Of a stretch of DNA of 64,000 nucleotides, positions 1 through 11,000 are shown piece by piece (positions within the stretch are counted from its first letter, which is position 1; the number at the start of each line of letters is the position of its first letter). Origin of the DNA: Watersipora subatra (taxonomy: Eukaryota; Bryozoa; Gymnolaemata; Cheilostomatida; Watersiporidae); the NCBI RefSeq assembly GCF_963576615.1, contig NC_088716.1, positions 61,846,228-61,910,227 of the forward strand, read 5' to 3'. The notes under the pieces were generated by a model. The model made no database searches, had not been told where the DNA came from, and saw only the letters and a program-made list of their open reading frames with translations. The position numbers and the translations under genes were made by a program.

Positions 1-964
1 AACGATGCGATAGAGTAATTTAACAATACGATAGAGTGATTTAACAATTCAATAGAGTGATTTAACAATGCAATAGAGTAATTTAACAATTCAATAGAGT
101 GATTTAACAATGTAATAGAGTAATTTAACAATGCGATAAAGTGATTTAACAATGCAATAGAGTAATTTAACAATGCGATAGAGTGATTTAACAATGCAAT
201 AGAGTAATTTAACAATGCGATAGAGTAATTTAACAATGCAATAGAGTGATTTAACAATGCAATAGAGTAATTTAACAATGCGATAAAGTGATTTAACAAT
301 GCAATAGAGTAATTTAACAATGCAATAGAGTGATTTAACAATGCAATAGAGTAATTTAACAATGCGATAGAGTAATTTAACAATGCAATAGAGTGATTTA
401 ACAATGCAATAGAGTAATTTAACAATGCGATAGAGTGATTTAACAATGCAATAGAGTAATTTAACAATGCATTAAAGTGATTTAACAATGCAATAGGGTG
501 ACGTAACAATACGATAGAGTGATTTAACAATTCAATAGAGTGATTTAACAATGCGATAGAGTGATTTAACAATTCAATAGAGTAATTTAACAATGCGATA
601 AAGTGATTTAACAATGCAATAGAGTAATTTAACAATGCGATAAAGTGATTTAACAATGCGATAGAGTGATTTAACAATGCGATAGAGTGATTTAACAATT
701 CAATAGAGTAATTTAACAATTCAATAGAGTGATTTAACAATGTAATAGAGTAATTTAACAATGCGATAAAGTGATTTAACAATGCAATAGAGTAATTTAA
801 CAATGCAATAGAGTGATTTAACAATGCAATAGAGTAATTTAACAATGCGATAGAGTGATTTAACAATGTAATAGAGTAATTTAACAATGCATTAAAGTGA
901 TTTAACAATGCAATAGGGTGACGTAACAATGCAATAGAGTGATTCAACAATGCAAAAGAGTGCT
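1..964. repeat. 21-bp satellite-like tandem array
   Basis: About 45 copies of a 21-bp unit of the type AACAATGCRATAGAGTRATT+T, running off the left edge. Units carry a G/A variant (GTGATTT or GTAATTT) that mostly alternates. Blocks of variants recur at larger spacing (630 bp and 420 bp), showing a higher-order structure. It sits downstream of the last AFG2A exon visible and so presumably in an intron. Confidence 0.95.
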
Positions 965-1318
965 TTGTGGCAACAAAATATTATCGAGGAAAGGAAGAGC
1001 TGAAGCGATGAGATACTTCAGCGTGTATTGGGTATCTATGCCCTTTTAACAAGCTGTGATATAGGCATTACTTTTTTAATTACCTTCATTTCCCGCGGCT
1101 TGGGTTTTTAAAGCTTTGAAGTACGAGTATTTTTAAAGCTCATATGTTCAACAGCACTTTCAATCTATCAATTACTTGTATGTCCCAGGAAATAAACATA
1201 AATGATTATAGAAGATTATTCACCTGCTTCCTCTGGACTGAAGAAGGAATAGGCACTTCAAGCTCCAAGTCAATCCTTCCAGGCCTCCTCAGAGTCATAT
1301 CAACAGCATCCAATCTGC

Positions 1319-1557
1319 TTGTTGTAGACAGTATAAAGACAGTTCTAGATGTGTCCTACAACAAGGGAGACTACTCCTAATCATTGTAGGCAGTATAATG
1401 ACAACTTTGGATGTGTCCTACAACAAGGGAGACTACTCCTTCTCATTGTAGACAGTATAATGACAACTTTAGATGTGTCCTACAAGGGAGACTACTCCTG
1501 TTCGTTGTAGACAGTATAAAGTCAACACTAGATATGTCCTACAACAAGAAAGACTAA
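1319..1557. repeat. ~62-bp tandem repeat, 4 copies
   Basis: Four diverged units each beginning TTGTAGACAGTATAA and ending GGGAGACTACTCC or similar. An open reading frame of 78 codons across the first unit is a repeat artefact. Confidence 0.9.
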
Positions 1558-1932
1558 TGCTGCTATTATTTTATTAAAAGCCCAGGCCCTTTGAGGTATG
1601 CATTACTAGCACTCCTACCAAGGTCAAGGATATTCGCTACAGAGAAGGAAGCTAACTCACTGGGAAGCAAAACTCCTTCTTTGTAAAGGCTGGTTAATTG
1701 ATAAGCAAACCGGATGAAAACCAGCAACATTTTACCACTTTTATGCTAAAAAATGAGGTCACGCTCATCGAGAGTTCATATCTACAGTAAATTGCCACTG
1801 ACTTCTATGCATGACCCTTTCCAAAAGACTGTGTCTTGCTGATTCTTCTGAAAGGTGAGCCATTTCTTTCATACTTACATAGTTCATTTCATAACCTGTC
1901 AAATGATGGTAGACTAATAAGTAATAACCTAC

Positions 1933-2056
1933 CTGGGTGGATCTGTCAATTTCAGTCACAAGAGCTGAAAGAACCCTCTTTTCAAGGTCCGATTGTGATC
2001 TTTCTCTTCGAGGACAAATGACATCGATGTCATCAATAAAAACAACTGATGGAGAA
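1933..2056 (-). CDS. AFG2A: AFG2A exon (D1 Walker B)
   Basis: Acceptor CTTTTTCAG, donor GTAGGT. It encodes SPSVVFIDDIDVICPRRERS followed by QSDLEKRVLSALVTEID. The order Walker B, CPRR, LEKRV matches D1 of AFG2A. The usual catalytic Glu after the Walker B Asp is replaced by Asp (IDD instead of IDE). Sensor-1 (ATNRP-like) sequence was not found to the left, so the next exon is probably outside the window. Confidence 0.88.
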
Positions 2057-5000
2057 CTGAAAAAGACAGTTATATAACAAGCAGGGTTAGCTGTAAAGGT
2101 CTGTATGTAGCTAATAATATGTACATTATCACTCTCTAGAGTTCAATTTAGAGGTCAAACCTAGCTAGATAATTAAGCCAAGTAATAATTATGAACCCTC
2201 AGGTTCACATTATTTGCTACTAGTAACCATGACAGGATGTTTGATATAGCAGTTTGATTCAGTTAAATTTTCTTCTCACTATCAAATCAGTATATGAAAA
2301 TTTTACACGCATGTCTTGAATGCTTGAAGCTGCAATTTAGTGTTAAAGTGCGAATAATATAATCATACATATATATTTAGTAATAGTTTATGCAAGCTAG
2401 ATGCTTTTGAAGATTGTTGGAATGACCTTGGTAGTTGGTTGAGTACAACATTGTTCAGGTTTGTCCACATCCAAGTTTTTGTTTGCATTTCCGTGTAATT
2501 TTTTTCGCGAGGCATTTAAAGTTTTGTCTCAATCATTGTTCTCTTCATCATTACTAACAAGTATGCTAATAAGTATGCTAATAAGTATGCTAACAAGTAT
2601 GCTAATAAGTATGCTGTGTTTATCTTATGCTTATGATTTCACCCCAAATGATCGAAGGTATTCACGAAATTTTGTGCAAATAGTTGCGTGTTTCCATCAC
2701 TGTGTCAAGATATTGCCATATCATTTGTTTCGCACAATATATTATAACTATACTTTTTCAGATTTTAAAGCAAAAAAATCAATAATTATATATGTAGGTA
2801 ACAATAATTAATCACCTTGAATGCTAGTCTGAAAAACTCGAACTCCAATTATAACACAAAATATTACATTGATATGTGAAAGTTTTGTTTTTATAAAAAG
2901 CACAATGACCATCCCAACTTGGGAACAAATGAAAAAAGCATAAACATTTGTGTGGATAAACATTTGCTATAAAATTTACTATAGATTATGTTGTTTTTCT
3001 TATGAAAAATGTCTGAACAATTAGATCATAATTATGATCTCCAGTAGACAATGTAAACACTACAATGTAAACACTACAATGTAAACACTACAATGTAAAC
3101 ACTACAATGTAAACAATGTACTACGATGTAAAAAATTCATTCCGAGAACATCTAAATTATAGGGATTTTATGTTATACAAAATGTAAAAGACATGTACAT
3201 AACCTTATCCATTCCACGATCATCTCAAACTCACTCCCCTTTGGTTTTTAAAACTAACAACTCAACTTCTGAATTTAATGACTATAGAGTAACGATGGTA
3301 TTAATGGTTTGTATCGACATCTTTTCCCTTTTTTCTTATTACTTATACTTGGTTTAGTGTTCACAATTTCGATAAATTTACATTAAGAGGAGCGCAAACC
3401 TTCGATATTAATTTAAATCAATGTTTTCCCTTTTTGTTCTTCACGGTAATGTTCATTCTACAAAGAAAGAAAAACTCTGGTATAAAATCTCTGGTAATCT
3501 TTACTATAATGAGAGCCATATCCATCCGTCCGAACCTGCGGCTGGAGTTTGGGAAAAAGATAACATGGCATGAGATTTGAACTACCATCTGCACCACTCG
3601 ACCACCTTTCGGCATCAAGAATAATTGTACACATAGTTATTACACCCGATAATCTCTCACAGCTCACGTGACTGCTAGCGTATTAGTAAATATAATAGAA
3701 TATCCTTTATAAGTCGTTTCCTCTACCAAGCGTGGCAAGAGTGCAAACGATACTCGTAAGGCTAACCATTGGATTCTCGTTATTCAAATCAAAAGTGAAA
3801 ACTTCACGCTTTATGTTATATGGAATTTCTTTCATAATACGATGCAAACACTTTACATAAATTTTTTAAGTTCAGTGAAAGTTACGTAAAGGGGATTTAC
3901 GTTATAGGAGTGTCTAACGTATTAAAGATCATATACATACTGTAAAAGTAAAAGCACTGACATATACGCTCGTTGTGATACCTACTGCAGAAGTAGAACT
4001 TAAACGAAATGTACTGGATAAGAAAAAGGTTCTCCTATGAAACCTCTACTTACTATTTACACACATACACTCATTTTCCTTTAACCATTTGTTAATTGGA
4101 TTCGTCGTACCTGTCAATTGCTTGTTGAAACACTTCCTGTATTCTCCCCTCTGTTTCTCCGAACTGCCTAAAGTAAATTATGTTTACATACCGTCTGCGA
4201 ATCACTGCATTTATTGTATAACAGCCTTTACATTACAAGTGGATAAAATACATCAATATTATTGTCATTGTGTCAAACTAGTCAACCATCAGCTAACAGA
4301 TAGAGTTGAACATGGGAGTTGTCTATACAGGAGATAGCTGAGAACCAATAAATGTCAGCATTTGATTAGGAAATGGACAATCAACATACATTACATTTTT
4401 TATTGTGCGAATGATACAGATTTGGAATTTTAAGTTCGCTGAGTCCCCCGTGATAAGTTAGGATAAGTGAGCCAATGGATATTTACATGTTTTGAATCAG
4501 GTTAATCCGGGGATGGGCACTCAAGTTAACATACTTGCTTGAGCAAGACTTGAGACTCACCTCACAAAGGAATTGAATCAATTCTCTGGTATCTGTTACT
4601 TACTGTAGAATTATATTTACTCGGAGCTTCCTACCAGTAAGAATTGAATTGAGTTATTACTGCTGTTACTCGATATGGGCTAAAGCGACGATGTCAGTGC
4701 AGTTCCATGTTGCCAGTCACACTTTTTTACAAGATCTCAATATCGCTGCGAAAATTTTATTGGCCAATAATATGTACTACGCGCTAATATAGCATAGCTC
4801 TACGGTTTTTTACAGTAAACTTGCGCACTGATAATGATCTTATATATAACGGCTCGCGAATATCGTTCATTCCGCCGAAAAGTCTTTATAATGACTCGCC
4901 TTTGTACTTATACAAAAAAGCTGATCACGGATCACACTGTTAACAGATCCGCCAAAAACTTTGCCACAATAAATTTAGGAAGTTATCATTTTGCCAAAAA

Positions 5001-8000
5001 AATGAACTAGTTATCTAGTTTTTTCCTTACTCATCAAACAGCATAAAATCGTGACTTCAATTTTTTTATTTCCGGTTTAGGCTGAAAAGAAATATTGTAA
5101 GCATTGGCTTAAAGGTATTTCTGCTAGTAAAATTTTTCAACACTGTACCAATGATATTAATGACTACCACACTTTTAATATTAAATATGTCTGTGCATTT
5201 TGGCGAAACTGCAAAAACGTAAGTGTTTTTTTACAGCCAATATAGTTGATATTTGCTGTACAAACAGTCAATGGACTGAGCTGATATGTGCAGCTAAACA
5301 AGCGATTGCACTTTTAACAAAATGCCACTTCAATCCCAGATATGTTTATAACGCTTTAAAAATGACTCGATTCCATTCAATTCTTATCAAAAAATTACAA
5401 ATTCAATTCCCAATTATTTTGCATCATGTCATGTAAGAATCGGTCCATTGCACAACTCGTTGCAAAACACAGAAATTCAATTCTCAATTTTTTAGCTATC
5501 CTAACTTCAATGACTTGATTCAATTCAATTCTCCAAACAAAATCAATTCTTGCTAAAGAAACCGACCTATGGCAGTATATTAAAACGTACGCAATCGCTC
5601 ATGTAGCTGCACGCATAGGCTCAGTGCACTGACTGTTTGTATTGATATAGAATGCTATGCCAGAGGTCATAGTAAACTGCTCAAATTGAGATAAGAACAA
5701 GCGAAGGGTGGAAATGGCTTAAAATGGAATAGCTTGCGCAGTATTTGCACATCCAGCTTTCGAATACATGAAATATTCCATAAAAAATTGTAAGTAACAA
5801 TATTCGCTTGACTGGCTGGTTTTTGCCGTTTCCGTCCTGCAGATGACAAGAATTTGTGGATTAACCGCGTCATGGAAACCTAGTGATAGCCTGAGAGTTT
5901 GCACAATCTCAGCGAAAGTAGGATAAGACAACTCACTTGCTCCACAGCCGGCTAGAATCCAGAGTTATAAATCTTGCATATTCTTTTAGTTCCCTTCTTA
6001 TAACCTCAGAAATTAATGTTTTACCACATCCAGATGGGCCGTAGAGCAGAACACCCTTAGCCACCTGCACCCCTAAAACCCCAACAAATATTGCGAGCAC
6101 TAGTTTCACAGAAGATAATTACCAGGTGAATATAGCACTGTGTAAATGTCATAAACTTGACCTTTTAAAAAGATCTTAATTTATACGCATTTAAAATTCC
6201 AGACTACGCAACGGCTAGCCTTCACAAAGCACCCACCATACTTGTCATATAAGCTTCTTTTGCTAATGGGCTCTATGATCAACCGACTTAGCGTTTCCAG
6301 GATATCATCAACACCTGCCACAACAACCGCTTTCTCTGGTTCATCCTTTACCTGAGGCTTGCCAGCATGCAATGTGCCCTCAATGAGTGACACTCTGCTC
6401 AACTCATTCACCTGATAGAAATGGCCTTCAGCAACGTTGAGTCCATTTGCTAAAATATTCAGAAAGTTTGTAGACAGAAAGGATACTTATGGTTGAATGC
6501 GAGTAAATGGTTTTCGCATAGAAGAGTGACCCCTACAAGCTAACTTAGACAGCAATTATCTAGCTAGATAAGCTATCAAAGCTAACACTTTAACGCATAC
6601 TACAGTAAGTTCACTCCTGTTTCCGTGAAACTTTGAACTAGTAATTATATCTTTGAAGTAAAACTAAAGGCAACGGCTAAGCAGGGCTCCTGCTGTACCT
6701 TCGATGCTGGAGTTTTAATAACATGCTACCGTACGATAAAAATAGCGAGTGAAAACAATGCCATTAATGGCTGTTATGATGGCTGTCAGCGTGTTAAAGA
6801 CAGGCCTGTTGCTCGAGGCTATAAATCTAAAAAGCGTTACACGAGGGGTTATCATGTACCCTCCTCCTGTACCATCAAGAGCCAAACCAACACCAAAGCC
6901 ATCATATTTTTTACAAAACTGTGAGAGGTCCACTATTAACTAAAGGCCTCACCTCTACCCAAAGCACCTATCCTCGATGAATAGGAAATCTGCAAGCACC
7001 TTCTGTCTAATAGACTAGATTCAGTAGCAACTGGATTTGATTGGACAGGAGTAGCTCATGTATAAGAGGGTTGTGTATCATGAATACAAAGGTAAATTAA
7101 GGATAGAAAAGTAAGCACAGAAACTGCCTACCAAGAATGGGAGTATCTTTCGATAAAGCATTTCCAGTGGTAGGGGTGGATGAGATGGAAGAAGTTATCC
7201 TCTCACCTAAAACATGTGCAGGGTATGTGTACATTTGTATTGATATTAGTAGTCATCAACAAAATGGTGTTTTTATAAACATGCCAAAAAAATGAAATGA
7301 TAGGAATCCTGAATTATTGAGTCAGTTGAACAAAAGCATTTTTAAAAGTTGATAATCTTACAGGACTGCAGAGGAGTTGGGATGGTGGATTGAAGGTTGA
7401 TGTAACAGAAAGTTTATAAAATGAAATGTATGATGATGGATGCAACATGTTGGTGCCACGAGATGTATTGTAAACTCAAGATTCATTCTGTTACAATGAA
7501 ATGGTTGAGCTTTACAAACATTTCATATGACAATGCATAAAATGTTAGGGTATTTGTAAGCTGTCTTCATGCAGACGCACTGTTAAAAAGTTACAAAAAT
7601 GTTGACACATTGTTCGAAGGAAAGGGTAAAACGAAGCAAAGATGGACAGTGTATGACAGAACACCCAATGAAACAGGAAAGATACCAGCATACCAGCGTA
7701 TAAGCTGAAAGCTTAAGATGTCTAAATTATGAAAACACTCACTGGCTGCAGCGGAATCAGTAGTCAAGTCCAACTGAGCAAACTCTTCAGATAGAGGGGT
7801 GTCATCGTGTCCCTCCCCTTGAACCTCCTCCACAAGTATCACCAGAGGCTTTCCAAAGTAGCTCAACATCAGCTCACAGCTAGAGGAGACGATTCTCATA
7901 ACTGCAGAAGGAGTACATTGTAGTATGGGTTTGTAAGAACAAAGAGTTTGCACTTTAAATACTCTGAAGGATGTGTTGAGTCTATCAGACAGGTCAACAG

Positions 8001-11000
8001 GTCAGTCAGTCGAGTAGCAAAGCCAGTGCTTGATACACTGGCTAGTACTGTATGTGTTATGCTGTTTTCATGTCTTGGCTGCATTGTGGAAGGTTGGGAG
8101 ACATGAGGCATATGACCTTGGTGAGGTCGTTGTCTCAATTGTGAGCCCACGCTATTGAGTAATTGAGTGACGTGATGTTGCCTTTTCGATCATGTTTTGC
8201 AAAATGAATCATCATTCCATATTCTATGTATCAGCTAGAATACACAGGGTACACAGTGAATACAGTGTATATGTTCTAGGTCACACAGTTGTATATATAT
8301 ATATATTCTAGGTCACATAGTCGTATATCTATATATATATTTCTCAAAGTATGTCGTATGTGTGTGGATATGTTGGTACGCATTCTGGCTATAGATATAG
8401 CTTTAGCGCACGCTGATTATTTTACAGATGCGGATACGCGCTATGACGCCCCTGTTGAGAAATATATTTCGTAAGGTCCAATTACTATATTTTTCTGGCG
8501 CAGACAAGTAAACTGTATTCTAGAGATGAGCCTCGACATTCTCTCACCTTTCGGTCAGACAAAGTATGATATCTCATTTTTACATTTGTACCAGTATCGA
8601 GAGATAATAGTATCGTCGTATTCAAAGTTTTGATGAAATTCTTATGGTGGAACAGTAACCTTTTTTAAGCACACACACTTCTATGCAAGAATTTCAATTA
8701 AAAAAGCGAACAGTTTTTTGTGTAAGTTTTATGTCAGTACCTCTCAATTTAGAAAACAGATAATTACTTATGTTGATGGCATTATAGCTGATTCAGATTT
8801 CGTGTTTACAAATAAGTGAAATAGCAGCACTCACTCTGATGGTGGTGAAGTAATAGTTTTGTAACGTTTTGTAATAGGAACGTTGTTGAGGATCCTTTGA
8901 GCTTCATAGTGATCGTAGCTTCACATTGCTTATCAACACACAAAGTATAGATACATTGAATTTATTGCATGGCAGTGTTTTTTAACATATTGGAGATAAT
9001 GTATAAAATACGTAACAAAACTGTTTTAGATAGTTTGAAATTTAAAAAATATGGATTACATATCATGAAGTAATATCGGCATTTTTCGGTAAAATGGCTG
9101 GCCATAGGCCGATTGCTAAATTTGTATATGGATGTTATACAAGAATTGTTATTAACCCTTTCGCGGGCAGAGCGACGTTTTTGTCGCTTTGCGATTCGAC
9201 TGCTAATGGGCAGTGCGACGTTTTTGTCATTTCGGTAACATATTTTATTATTGCAGTTTCTGGTTAGCTAAATGCCGTTTTTTGTTTACTTTTTTACCAA
9301 TAGCAAGCTACGATATAGTAATTTCGGTTAGCCTCAAAAATTGACTTCAAGGTTGAAAAAAAACGATCGTTTTTAGCAGTGATGAATAAATAAACTTTCG
9401 AAAAAAATTAGAAAATTGTTCTAAATAATTTATCAACTTTTATTTTTCTTGCTTCGGTTTTAGCTTTTAATTACCGAATTTTTCGAGAGTTTGACTTTAA
9501 TTTACCGTCATGGCGACTTCTCAAAGAACCTCCCGAGATTATTCTAATAAAGCAAGTACTAGTACCGAAATTACTAAGAGATTCAGAGCTGACAGTGACT
9601 TTTTAGATTTAGTAGCAAGAGATGACAGTGAATCAGGTTTGAATTGTGATTGGAATGACTTTACATCTGGAAGTGACAGTGATGAAAAGGCTGGTAGCAG
9701 TAATGATGAGGATGTGTGTAGGAGTGATGCCAGTGCCTGGAAGAATATAACCAACATAAACAGAGATAGATCTCCTACAATTCAGCAGTTTATAGCAGTG
9801 ACAGGCCCAGTATTTACTCCAGTAGATGCTCAACCAGTAGAGTATTTTGAAAAGTTTTTTGAGCCTGTCAATCCAGGAAGTACATCTTTGTGGGAGCTCT
9901 TTGTAACACGAATAAGTACATGGTGCAAAGACTGTGATGTGGGCCTTTGTAAAGGAGAATGCTTTCGGAAATATCATTCGTAAATAGACAATTATTATGA
10001 AAAGCATATATTTTCTGTTATACTTTTTTATTTGTTTATAATATATATTTATATGCCTATAGACATATACATGTATACATACGCATCTTTAAACATAGAT
10101 ATATGCACATAATAACACACAGAAAATTGTATAAACTTTAAAAATTTTTTGGAAAATTAATTCGGCCATGGGAGTCTGATTTAGTTTTGAAAATTCGCCC
10201 GCGAAAGGGTTAATTCAACATATTCAGGATTTTTATTTTGTTTTTCCAGTTCGTAATAATTGTATCATTACCGCATAATCCTTTATTGTAATCGTGGTAA
10301 AACGGATTTAATTTAGCTATTACTTGCTAATAATTTCACAACCGAATCATCTTTTATTGTAATCGTAGTAAAACCGACTTAATTTAGCTATTACTTGCCA
10401 ATTACTTCACATTTGTATCTAAACCCTTTTATAATTGTTTTATTTTTTGTAATTTATTTAACCTGCACAAAACCTTTTCCTCATGATATGAAGTTTGAAA
10501 GTTAGAATGGCAGATGTTGTTATATGTTAAATACAAATCAATTTTTTGACCAAAGACTTTTTTATTACCCGGGCAATGCCAGGCAGCACAGCTAGTAGAT
10601 ATACATGTATATATATATATCTGTATGCACAGTACAAAGTAGACAAACAACAATAGTTTGAAGAGGAAGAAGAGCTAGGAGTACTTACACAGTTGACGCT
10701 TGATAAACTGTGATAAATGTTCTTCCGTAACAGAACTTGGTAGAGAAGAGCTGCTGCAATGTATTGCCAGACTTATGAACATTATCAAGAAATGCACAGT
10801 CCGTCACAAGGCCACAAGACTTTAACAGGACACCAGCAAGTATTGTAAACCCGTCACAGGACTCACACAATATAATTATATACTACAGACACATAACATA
10901 ATTTCACGAGAATATAATACACTAGAGTTGGTGAATAGTGTGTTTTACCAATGCCTTATGTCACCAATGTGTTTGGTTGTCTGTATGGATACCAAATAGA

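Larger units (their letters stand above)
8290..10600 (+). repeat. Dispersed repeat family, copy A (interrupted twice)
   Basis: Shares long stretches with the copy at 33905-34500 (opposite strand): GCGCACGCTGATTATTTTAC, GGTGGAACAGTAACCTTTTT, CACACACTTCTATGCAAG, and a 3' end with GGGCAATGCC...CACAGCTAGTA followed by TA-rich DNA. The 3' part holds an internal ~85-bp tandem duplication (10255-10410). It is interrupted by a 446-bp insert (8694-9139) and by a piggyBac element (9156-10209). Superfamily not determined. Confidence 0.8.

Noticed and set aside
1..964. CRISPR-like regular repeats
   Set aside because: The array has no unique spacers and the DNA is eukaryotic; it is a simple tandem satellite.
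1765..1860. Minus-strand frame after AFG2A Walker B exon, considered as the next exon
   Set aside because: It lacks any ATNRP-like sensor-1 motif and shows no AFG2 similarity; it is a read-through of the intron.
3458..3667. Candidate tRNA gene on the minus strand
   Set aside because: A- and B-box-like words are present but too close together and no cloverleaf can be drawn; at most a tRNA-derived SINE fragment.
10685..10870. Minus-strand ORF reading SCGLVTDCAFLDNVHKSGNT
   Set aside because: It overlaps AFG2A exon 5 but in the wrong register; only the shifted frame (VTEEHLSQFIKRQL) keeps phase and homology.
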